Assembly (NCBI GenBank): GCA_030065735.1
Contig: JASJDD010000009.1
Span: forward strand, 1-41,230
Reading direction: 5' to 3'
Length of the DNA: 41,230 bases
Origin: Crocosphaera sp.
GTDB lineage: Bacteria; Cyanobacteriota; Cyanobacteriia; Cyanobacteriales; Microcystaceae
In this document: positions 9,248-19,400 of the stretch, piece after piece
How the letters are laid out: each line of letters begins with the position of its first letter
Numbering within the stretch: position 1 is the first letter of the stretch
Translations under genes and position numbers: made by a program
The notes under the pieces: generated by a model
Seen by the model: the letters and a program-made list of their open reading frames with translations, nothing else
Told to the model about the DNA's origin: nothing
The model's database searches: none

Positions 9248-12200
9248 TCATTCTAATGGGACTAAACCGTCTTTTTGACTGAAATTCTCTTGTATGGATT
9301 GTTTGAGATAATCTGCCAAAATTTTGGCATTGGGTTCATACAGCATTCGACCATGATTTCCTGGTACCCAAATCACCTTAACGGGTTTTTGGCTGTAGGC
9401 TTGCCATCCCCAATCGGGTTGGTCATAATAGGACATGGCTTGATATTCTTGCACCACAATTTCTTTGGCTTCTTGGGCGCGAAATAGAACAATAGGAGCA
9501 GAAATCTGAAAATTCGGTTGATATAGTGCATAATTGAGGGTGGCTTGTTTCATAACCGTCAGATTCGTTTTGAGTAGGTCAAGGGTAGAATGTTCTGGTA
9601 GGACATTATGACGATATAACACCTCAGCGACGAAATTCCAACGGTTTTGATCATCAGGTTGATTGGCTAATTGTTGATAGTTAAGTCCTAAAGAAATTCC
9701 TTTGATGGCTTCAATTCGTTCAGTCATATTCCAAATCCAATCTAGGTCGCTTCTTTGGGTAATATGATTAGGATTATTGACCAATCCAGTATCAAATATT
9801 CCCAGGAAACTAATGGTTTCTCCTTGTTGTTCCAGTTGAAACGCCATTTCTAAAGCAACCGCACAACCAGACGAATATCCTATTAAAATATAAGGGCCTT
9901 TCTCTTGTTGTTGTTGTAAGGTTGCAATCAGAGAATTAGCATGATCTTCTACTGAGTTGGGTAAGGGATGAGAACCATCTCTTCCTGGGGTTTCCAGTCC
10001 ATAAACAGGACGTTTATCGGCAAAATTAATAGCTAAATCTCGAAAATAGAAGGCGTGTCCATTGGCACCAGCAACACAAAATAATGGGGTTTTCTCTCCC
10101 GAAGTTTGTAAGATTAATAGGTCAGATGTTGTTAGGTTTTCTCCAATTTGTGATAGTTGTTGTGCCAATTGAGCAATGGTCGGATTCTGAAACAAACTGG
10201 TTAGAGGAAGTTTCTGGTTGAAGTTGTTTTGAATTTGGTTGAGGAGTTTAATCCCAAGGATTGAATGACCTCCTAAGTCAAAAAAGTTATCATGAATGCT
10301 AATATTTTTAGAATCGAGTATTGAAGACCAAATTTCCATTAATTGTTGTTCAATGTGATTACGAGGAGCTTGATAAATACGCTGAGATTCAACTTTTAAA
10401 TTAGATAATGCTTGGCGATCAACTTTGCCATTAGGAGTTAAGGGAAATTGCTCTAACCTGATAATTTGGCTAGGGATCATATACTCAGGTAAATAAGCTT
10501 TGATATGGCGTTTTAATTGTTCAGAAAGGTTAGGGATTGCTTCTCCTGTTACATAACCTAATAACTGTTGATTTTTCTCAGTTATTAATAGATTAACAAC
10601 TGCTTCTTTAACAGCAGGATTCTTTAATAAAATAGCTTCAATTTCTCCTAATTCAATGCGAAAACCTCGTAATTTAATTTGATGATCAATGCGTCCTAAA
10701 AATTCCAGATTACCATCGTTTTTCCACTTTGCTAAATCTCCTGTTTTATAAATTCGTTCCGTTTTTCCCAGTAGATTAACTTCAATAAATTTCTCATTAG
10801 TTAAGTCAGGACGGTTTAAATATCCCCTCGCTAAACCAACTCCGGCAATACATAATTCTCCTGGTATTCCTGGGGGTAAAAGTTGATGATTGTCATCTAA
10901 AATATAGACCCGAATGTTATCTATCGGTTTGCCAATAGGGGGATTTTTACCATTCACCTGACACAAGGAAACTGTTGCGGTAACTGTTGTTTCTGTTGGT
11001 CCATAACAGTTGAATAAATGTCTTTTATTTGCCCATTTTTCTACCACCTCAGCAGAACAAGCTTCCCCTCCAACTGTTATATTTCTTAAATAGGATAAGG
11101 TAGCTTTGGGTAATACAGATAAGACTGAAGGGGATAAAAAACTATGAGTGATTTTGTTGCTTTCAAGAAATTCTACTAAGGTTTGAGTTGGTAACAATGT
11201 ATCTTTGTTAGCTAAGTATAAACAGGCCCCATGAATCAAATTTGTGGCGATTTCTCCAATAGATAAATCAAAACTAAAAGACCCAAATTGCAGTAAACAA
11301 CTTTGAGAATGAATATCAAACAATTTACCCCAATTTAAGCTAAGATTAACCAAGGATTGATGTTCAATCATTACCCCTTTCGGTTTTCCAGTTGAACCAG
11401 AAGTATAAATGATATAAGCTAAATTATTGGACTGAATTTTAAGGTTTAAATTATTGCTTGAGTATGATTCAAAGTCAAACTCATCTAAACTAATAACTTG
11501 CTCAAATTTTTCTAATTGAGAAAAATTTGATTTATCTTTAAGAAATTTTTGGGTTAATAATAGTAAAATACCACTGTCTTCTAGGAGAATTTTAATTCTA
11601 GCGTCTGGATAATTGGGATCAATGGGAACATAAGCAGCACCTGCTTTTAAAACCCCTAATAACCCAATAATCATCGCTAATGAGCGTTCGACACAAATAC
11701 CAATTAACGTATCAGGTTCAATAACATAATTTTGTTGTAAATAATGAGCTAATTGATTCGCTTTCTGATTAACTTCTTCATAGGTTAAACTTTGTTCTTC
11801 AAAGATAACTGCTATGTTATTAGGATTTTGTTTAACTTGTTTTTCAAATAACTCAACTAAGGTTTTATCTTGAGGATAATTCTTATTAGTTTGATTCCAG
11901 ATTTTTAATTGTTGTTTATCAGTTTTTGTTAGCCAAGGTATGGTAGCAATTTTTTGCTGTGGATTACTAATAATTTCCTGTAATAAAACTTGCCAACGTT
12001 CTGCCATTTGTTTAATGGTACTAAGTTCAAATAAATCTGTTGCATATTCCCAAGTACAGTTTAATTGACCATCCGATTCTATGGCTAAAAGAGATAAATC
12101 AAACTTAGAAAAGGGATAAGTTGCCTCTACCCATTCAATCTTTAATTTTGGTAAATTTAGCTCACCATTTTCATTATTTTCAACGGCAAACATCACTTGA

Positions 12201-13474
12201 AAAATAGGATTATAACTGAGACTACGAACCGGTTTTAATTGTTCAACAATCAACTCAAAAGGAATATCCTGATGCTGATAAGCGTCTAAACAAATTTGAC
12301 GAGTTTGCTGCAAAAATTCCAGAAATGTTTGCTCTGATTTGATGTAACTTCGCAACACTAAAGTATTAGCAAAAAATCCAATTAATTCTTCAGTTTGAGG
12401 ATGAGAACGATTGGCAATAGGGGAACCTATACAGAGATCATTTTGACGACTATAACGAGAAAGTAATAGATTAAAAATTGTCAATAACAGCATATATAAA
12501 CTGACCCCTTGTTGTTGAGCAAGGGTGTTTAATTGTGCTGTTAATTTAGGGTTTAAGCTGTGACTATAATGAGAACCTTTGTAACTTTGTATGGGGGGAC
12601 GAGAATGATCTGTAGGTAATTCTAATCTTGGTGGTGCATTTTTTAGCTGTTGTTTCCAATAGTTAATTTGAGTTTGTAATACCTCTCCTTGTAACCAATT
12701 TCGTTGCCAATTTGCAAAGTCACTATATTGAATAGATAAAGGTTCAAGGGTGGGTTTTTGTCCTTGAGAAAAAGCTAGATAAGCATGACGTAATTCACGC
12801 ATAAAAATGCCCATAGACCAGCCATCACTGGTAATATGGTGCATATTAATTAGTAAAATAAATTGCTCATCTTTTAACTGTAATAATTTTGTTTTAAATA
12901 AGGGGCCAGTATTAAGATTAAATGATTCTTGAACATAATCATCAATTAATTTTTGAACCGTTATTGACTGAGTATCTTGGTCAAGATTTCTTAAATCTTG
13001 TTGGGTTAAAATCTCAAAATCTTCTATCTTTTTAATGCGAATTTGTGGTTGTCCCTCAATGGTGGGAAAATACATTCTTAAACTTTCATGTCGGTTAAGA
13101 ATATAAGACAAACTCTTATGAAGCGCATCAATATTAAGTTCCCCTTCTAATTGTAAAGAAATGGGCATATTATAGGTAGCATTAGAGCCTTCCATTTGTC
13201 CTAAAAACCAAAGCCTTTGTTGAGCAAAAGAAAGCTGTTTAACCGCATTAGGGGGAAGTTTTGGTATATTTCCTGAAGACGTAACCACGTGATTTTGAGT
13301 TTCTTTGAGAAAGGACAAAATCTCTGTTTTATTAATTTTAACTTGTTGAATTAATTCAGTCGGAATAGTATTTTTTGTCTTGCGAATGCGTAACTTATCT
13401 CCATCAGCAGAAACTCGACATCCGAGTTCCCGCAACTGTCCCATCAAGTCAATAATTTGTTGATTATTACTCAT
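9248..13474 (-). CDS. apnD: Anabaenopeptin-type NRPS, module 6 with thioesterase (docking-C-A-T-TE)
   Basis: Adds the sixth residue and releases the peptide by cyclisation. Order in 1408 residues: a TubC-like N-terminal docking domain (about 1-60, LRELGCRVSADGDKLRIRK); condensation (about 75-500, HHITSDG near 210); adenylation (about 520-1030); carrier (DNFFDLGGHSILG near 1069); thioesterase (about 1115-1400, with the serine in GYSSG near 1198, the Asp in GIFDTG and the His in GNHGRML). The pocket residues read DLGFTGCVTK, identical to those of the first A domain of ApnC and matching the homotyrosine-type code. In anabaenopeptins the thioesterase joins residue 6 to the side-chain amine of Lys2. 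The start codon overlaps the apnC stop as ATGA, with GAGGAAA upstream. Its A domain is strikingly close to that of module 4. Confidence 0.93.
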   Translation of the reverse strand: MSNNQQIIDLMGQLRELGCRVSADGDKLRIRKTKNTIPTELIQQVKINKTEILSFLKETQNHVVTSSGNIPKLPPNAVKQLSFAQQRLWFLGQMEGSNATYNMPISLQLEGELNIDALHKSLSYILNRHESLRMYFPTIEGQPQIRIKKIEDFEILTQQDLRNLDQDTQSITVQKLIDDYVQESFNLNTGPLFKTKLLQLKDEQFILLINMHHITSDGWSMGIFMRELRHAYLAFSQGQKPTLEPLSIQYSDFANWQRNWLQGEVLQTQINYWKQQLKNAPPRLELPTDHSRPPIQSYKGSHYSHSLNPKLTAQLNTLAQQQGVSLYMLLLTIFNLLLSRYSRQNDLCIGSPIANRSHPQTEELIGFFANTLVLRSYIKSEQTFLEFLQQTRQICLDAYQHQDIPFELIVEQLKPVRSLSYNPIFQVMFAVENNENGELNLPKLKIEWVEATYPFSKFDLSLLAIESDGQLNCTWEYATDLFELSTIKQMAERWQVLLQEIISNPQQKIATIPWLTKTDKQQLKIWNQTNKNYPQDKTLVELFEKQVKQNPNNIAVIFEEQSLTYEEVNQKANQLAHYLQQNYVIEPDTLIGICVERSLAMIIGLLGVLKAGAAYVPIDPNYPDARIKILLEDSGILLLLTQKFLKDKSNFSQLEKFEQVISLDEFDFESYSSNNLNLKIQSNNLAYIIYTSGSTGKPKGVMIEHQSLVNLSLNWGKLFDIHSQSCLLQFGSFSFDLSIGEIATNLIHGACLYLANKDTLLPTQTLVEFLESNKITHSFLSPSVLSVLPKATLSYLRNITVGGEACSAEVVEKWANKRHLFNCYGPTETTVTATVSLCQVNGKNPPIGKPIDNIRVYILDDNHQLLPPGIPGELCIAGVGLARGYLNRPDLTNEKFIEVNLLGKTERIYKTGDLAKWKNDGNLEFLGRIDHQIKLRGFRIELGEIEAILLKNPAVKEAVVNLLITEKNQQLLGYVTGEAIPNLSEQLKRHIKAYLPEYMIPSQIIRLEQFPLTPNGKVDRQALSNLKVESQRIYQAPRNHIEQQLMEIWSSILDSKNISIHDNFFDLGGHSILGIKLLNQIQNNFNQKLPLTSLFQNPTIAQLAQQLSQIGENLTTSDLLILQTSGEKTPLFCVAGANGHAFYFRDLAINFADKRPVYGLETPGRDGSHPLPNSVEDHANSLIATLQQQQEKGPYILIGYSSGCAVALEMAFQLEQQGETISFLGIFDTGLVNNPNHITQRSDLDWIWNMTERIEAIKGISLGLNYQQLANQPDDQNRWNFVAEVLYRHNVLPEHSTLDLLKTNLTVMKQATLNYALYQPNFQISAPIVLFRAQEAKEIVVQEYQAMSYYDQPDWGWQAYSQKPVKVIWVPGNHGRMLYEPNAKILADYLKQSIQENFSQKDGLVPLE

Positions 13475-13488
13475 ATGTAAATTTCCTC
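13471..13488 (-). promoter_or_regulatory. apnC/apnD ATGA overlap with ribosome-binding site
   Basis: On the minus strand GAGGAAA (complement of 13482-13488) precedes an ATG (13474-13472) whose last two bases, with the next base, form the apnC stop TGA (13473-13471). This indicates translational coupling of the two synthetases. Confidence 0.75.
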
Positions 13489-16400
13489 TTCGTCTAAATT
13501 TAAAGGTTGAGAATCTTCTGGAGAATTAACCCATAAGCAGGTATCCACATAATTAGCTAATTCCTGTAAAATGGGATATTCAAATAGTTTACTTACGGAT
13601 AATTCGACTTTAAATTCATCCCGAATACGGCCAATTAATTTAGTTGCTAATAGGGAATGTCCTCCTAAGTTAAAGAAATGACTGTTGCGAGAAATTCCAT
13701 CATATTTAAGGAGTTTTGACCACATCGTTGCCAGTAACTGTTCTGTGGAAGTTTGAGGCAATTCAATATTAGTAGAAACGGTGAAAGTTTCAGGGGAAGG
13801 TAATGCTTTTCGGTCTATTTTTCCATTGGGAGTTAGGGGTAATTTCTCCAGTTGGATAAAGTGATGGGGAATCATGTAATCAGGAAGGGTTTTTCCTAAA
13901 AATTCTCGCCACTCTTCTATTAAAATTGGGTCAATAGCATGAGAATTAATGGTCAAAGGTTGGTTAGCATAATTTTGCCAAGACAGGGAAGATAAAGTCT
14001 TTTTCGGAGCAAAACGAGGACGGTTAAAAGGTTGAGTTGTATTCCGTTGAAAGATAACTTGATAAGTGGAAAATTCACTGTCACTATATTGAATAAATGG
14101 GGTATAAGGTAAGTTATCTGTTAAGATTCGTAATGCTTCAGGATTGATACCAGTTTTGACCTGGTTGACAAGGGCTTTTAATTGTTGAAAAGTTCCCTCA
14201 AATTCAGGAATATTTTCTAATAAAAACATCTCTGAAATAAGATGAGTATTGGGAATATTTTGAATTCCCAAACAATCAGGTTTTTGATGCTCTAAAATCC
14301 TCTCAAGCTCTTGTAAATTCAGTTCTTCTGCTTCCCAATCTAACCATTGCCATTCTTTGACAACTGTTTGCGGTTGATCTAGATACAAAATTACATCATA
14401 ACGAAAACGATTCATTTCTGTTTGATTATAACCACGCTTCAGTTCAATTTGCACTTGACTAATACGAGAATATTTGTGTTTAAGAGCAATAAAGAAATCT
14501 GTATCAATCAGTAGTTCTTCTTCTGTAGCAATACTATGTTTAATTCGTTGACGTAATTCTTGAATCGATACATTTTCATCCGCAGAATAGAATTCAACGG
14601 CGGTATGAAAAGCTTCTAATAATTTCAAGTTTCTCACATCTCCAATTAATATTTTTCCCCCTGTTTGTGTTGCATTAATTACCCCATCTAATACTTGTAA
14701 GAAGTAATCAACCGAAGGAAAATATTGAATCACAGAATTGAGAATGATTAAGTCATAACGTTGAGGTTCAATTCCTTCAAACTGATTAGCTGGACTTTGT
14801 TTTAAGGTAACTTTTTGCTCAAGATTTTGTGACGTTAAATGTTGTTGAACATACTGTAACGCTTTGCTAGAAAAATCTGTCCCTAAAAAGGTTTGACAAT
14901 GGGAGGCAATTTTAAACAATAACATCCCTGTTCCACAGCCAATTTCCCAAACTTGTTTAGGGTCTAATTCTAAAATTTGTTCAACAGTTTTATCCCGCCA
15001 TTCTTCCATCTCTGTCTGAGAATAAAGTTGTCCTGTATAGCTATTCTTCCAACCTGTAAAATTAAGTGTTGGGTCATCAAGTTCAGTATCTTGTTCATAG
15101 TAATTATCGTCAAAAATGTTCTGCCAGAGTTCAACTTGTTCCTCTTGTAATGCTTGGGTTTCTGAGGAGTTTTGTATGTCATTAGGAACAATATAAGCTA
15201 CTAAACTCTGATCAAATTCTGTATCTTCTCGTAAGATAACAACAGCTTCTTTAATACTATGATGTTCAGTTAATGACGTTTCAATTTCTCCTAATTCAAT
15301 GCGAAAGCCTCGTAATTTTATTTGATGATCTATCCGTCCTAAAAAGTCAAGATTTCCATCATTTCTCCACTTGGCTAAGTCTCCTGTTTTATAAATTCGT
15401 TCGGGTTTTCCCCATAGATTAACTTCAATAAATTTCTCATTAGTTAAGTTCGTACGATTCAAATATCCTCTAGCTAAACCAACTCCTGCAATACATAATT
15501 CTCCTGGTATTCCTGGGGGTAAAAGTTGCTTATTTTCATCTAAAATATAGACACGAATATTCTCTAAGGGTTTACCGATGAAGGGGTTTTTACCATTGGG
15601 ATGACATGGTGCGATTGTGGCAACAATTGTCGATTCTGTGGGACCATAACCATTGAATAAATTTCCTCCTTGTCCCCATTCTTTAACCAATTCAACCGAA
15701 ACTGCTTCACCCCCAACACCGATGTATTGTAAAGCTGGTAAAAGTCGATTAGGTACTACAGATAATAGAGAAGGCGATAAAATAATATGAGAAATCTGAT
15801 GCTCAGATAAAAAATCAACTAATGTGTGACCCGATAATAATATATCTTGGTTAATTAAATATAAACAAGCTCCTGTGACCAAAGTCGTAGCAATTTCAAT
15901 CACAGACATATCAAAACTAAAAGAAGCAATTTGTAGCCATCGACTTTGCTGATTAATTTTGGATTTTTTAGCCATTGCTAATGTAATATTAGTTAGCCCT
16001 CGATGCTCAATCATTACGCCTTTGGGTTGTCCTGTTGAACCAGAAGTATAAATTACATAAGCTAAATTATTTGGTTTGGTTTTGGTAGTTAAATTATTGC
16101 TTGATAACGTTTCAAAGTTAGATTGATCTAAACAAATGACCTCACAGGAATTTTTTAATTGACATAGGGGTAATTTTTCCTGAATAAAGCTTTGGGTTAA
16201 CAAGACCGATATCTCAGTATCTTCTAAAATAAAGCGAATCCGATCTTCGGGATAGTCAGGGTCAATGGGTACATAAGCAGCCCCTGCTTTGAGAACCCCT
16301 AATAACCCGATAATCATTTCCAAAGAGCGATCAATACAAATCCCAATTAAGGTATCAGGTTTTATTTGATAATGTTGCTGTAGATAATGAGCTAATTGGT

Positions 16401-19400
16401 TAGCTTTTTGGTTAAGTTCTTGATAAGTTAAGCTTTGCTGCTCAAAGACTAAGGCTATGTTATCAGGGCTGATTTTAACTTGTTCTTCAAATAAATCAAC
16501 AAAGGTTTTGTCCTGGGGATAATTGCTATCAGTTTGATTCCAGATTTGTAAGTGTTGGTGGTCAGCTTCTGTTAGCAAAGGTAGGCGATTAATTGCTTGG
16601 TGTGGATTATTGACAATGCCTTCAAGCAATACTTCAAAATGCCCCGCCATCCGTTGAATTGTTTCGGCTTCAAATAAATCGGTGGCATATTCCCACATAC
16701 AATGAAGTTGCTCGTCTCTTTCGGATAAATCCAAGGTCAAATCTAACTTCGCAAAAGGATAAGTTTGCTCTAAATCTTCAATCTCCAGTCCTGTCAGGCT
16801 AACTTTGGTTCCTGCTCTGGCAGTGTTTTGCAAAACGATGGCCACTTGGCATAAGGGGTTATAACTCAAACTGCGTTCTGGTTGTAACTTTTCGACCAAA
16901 TACTCAAAGGGAATATCTTGATGTGCATAAGCATCTAAGCAAGTTTGGCGACTTTGTTGCAGTAAGTCACTAAAGCTTTGTTCTGGTTTGACTTGGCTTC
17001 GCAAAACCAAGGTATTGACAAAAAAGCCGATTAACTTTTCTACATGACTATGGGTGCGGTTGGCAATACCAGTACCAATACATAAGTCTTCTTGGCGACT
17101 GTAACGGGAAAGTAAAATATTAAAAGCGGTAAACAGGGTCATAAACAAACTAACCCCCTGTTTTTGACTGAGGATTTTCAGTTTCTCAGTCAATTCTTGG
17201 CTCAAATCATATTCCTCGCGCTCTCCTTGGTAACTTTGTTTTGCGGGACGGGGATGGTCAGTGGGCAAATCAATTAATCTAGGAGCATCTTCGAGTTGTT
17301 GTTTCCAGTAATTTTCCTGCTGTTCTAAAATCTCCCCTTGTAACCAACTGCGCTGCCAAGCAGCATAATCACTATATTGAACGGGTAAGGGGGGTAAATT
17401 GGGTTGATTTCCCCCAGCCAAAGCACCATAAACCTGTTCCCATTCCTGCTTAAATACTCCCATTGACCAACCATCACTAATGATGTGGTGCATATTGAGA
17501 AGAAGTACATTTTTGTCTGAGTTTAATCGCAGCAATTTGGCTTTAAATAAGGGACCTGTGTTCAAGTCAAAAGGCGCTTGAGCATGGAGATCAACTAACC
17601 GTTGTACCGTTTCTGCTTGGGTCTGGGGATCAAGTTCCTGTAGGTCTTCAATCTCCAGCACATCCATTGAATTGTGGATGAGGATTTGAGCTTCTCCGGA
17701 TAATGCTGGGAAGGAGGTACGCAGAATGGCATGACGTTCTAGGAGATATGCGAAACTGGTACGCAACGCATCTATGTTTAAGTTGCCCTTGAGTTCTAGA
17801 GCATTGGGCATATTATAGGTGGCAGAGTTTTGGGCCCCTTCCAGTTGGGCCATAAACCAAAGTCTTGACTGAGCAAAGGATAACACTTTGGTCTCATGGG
17901 AGGGTTGTGGCAGCAGAGGTGGTAAGGCGATCGCTCTATTTCCTTGATCAATTTCTGTTGCTAATTCGCACAAAATACTCTGTTCAAATACTTTACGAAC
18001 GGCTAAGTCTACCCCAAAACTATTACGAATACGGGTAATTAATTGGGTTGCTAATAAGGAATGTCCCCCTAATTCAAAGAAGTTATCTCGACGACTTACA
18101 GACTTAACTTTTAAAATATCTTGCCATAAACTCGCTAATAATTCTTCTGTGGGAGTAACGGGACTTTCGCCAGCATTTAATGATTCTAGTTCAGGAATGG
18201 GTAAGGCTTTTTTGTCTAATTTTCCATTAGGGGTTAAGGGAAATTTCTCCAAGATCATAATCTGACTCGGAATCATATAATTTGGGAGTCTGCTTTTCAG
18301 TAAGCTTTTCAATTCCTCTCTAATATCATCTTCTGGTTTTTGAGTAGTGATATAAGCGATTAATTGCTGATTGTTTTCAGTTTCATATAAGTTAACAACC
18401 GCTTCTTTGACAGTAGGATGTTCCAATAATACTGTTTCAATTTCCCCTAATTCAATTCTAAAACCTCGCAATTTTATTTGCTGATCAATTCGCCCTAAAA
18501 ATTCAAGATTACCATCATATCCCCACTTAGCTAAATCACCTGTTGAATAAATTCGTTCCGTTTTTCCAAGTAGATTAACTTCGATAAATTTTTCATTAGT
18601 TAAGTCAGGACGATTCAAATATCCCCTAGCTAACCCCACACCTGCAATACATAATTCTCCAGGTATTCCTGGGGGTAACAGTTGCTGATTTTTGTCTAAA
18701 ATATAGACTCGAATATTATCTAAAGGTTTACCAATAGGGGGAATTTTGCCATTCTTTTGACAAGGGAAAGCTGTTGCTGTTACTGTCGTTTCTGTTGGTC
18801 CATAGCAGTTAAATAAACGTCTTTGATCTGACCATTTTTCGACCACTTCAGCAGAACAAGCTTCACCACCAATTGTTATATTTTCTAAATAAGATAAGGT
18901 GGCTTTTGGTAACACAGATAAAGCTGAAGGGGATAAAAAACTATGAGTAATTTTGTTGCTTTCCAGAAAGTCTACTAAGGTTTGAGTTGGTAACAATGTG
19001 TCTTTTTTAGCTAAATATAAACAAGCACCTTGAACAAGATTAGTGGCGATTTCTCCAATGGATAAATCAAAACTGAAAGACCCAAATTGAAGTAAATGAC
19101 TTTGGGGAGAAACCTCAAACATTTTACCCCAATTTAAGCTAAGATTAATAATCGATTGATGTTCAATCATTACCCCTTTTGGTCGTCCGGTGGAACCGGA
19201 AGTATAAATCACATAAGCTAAATGATTTGGCTTACTTTGAGAGTTTAAATTATGGTGAGAATATAACTCAAAATCAAACTTATCTAAATCAATTAAATTA
19301 TGAGACAATTTTAAGGAAGATAGAGATAATTTATCTTTAATAAAACTCTGAGTTAATAAGACTTTAATGCTACTATCTTCTAAAATAAAGTCAATTCGTT

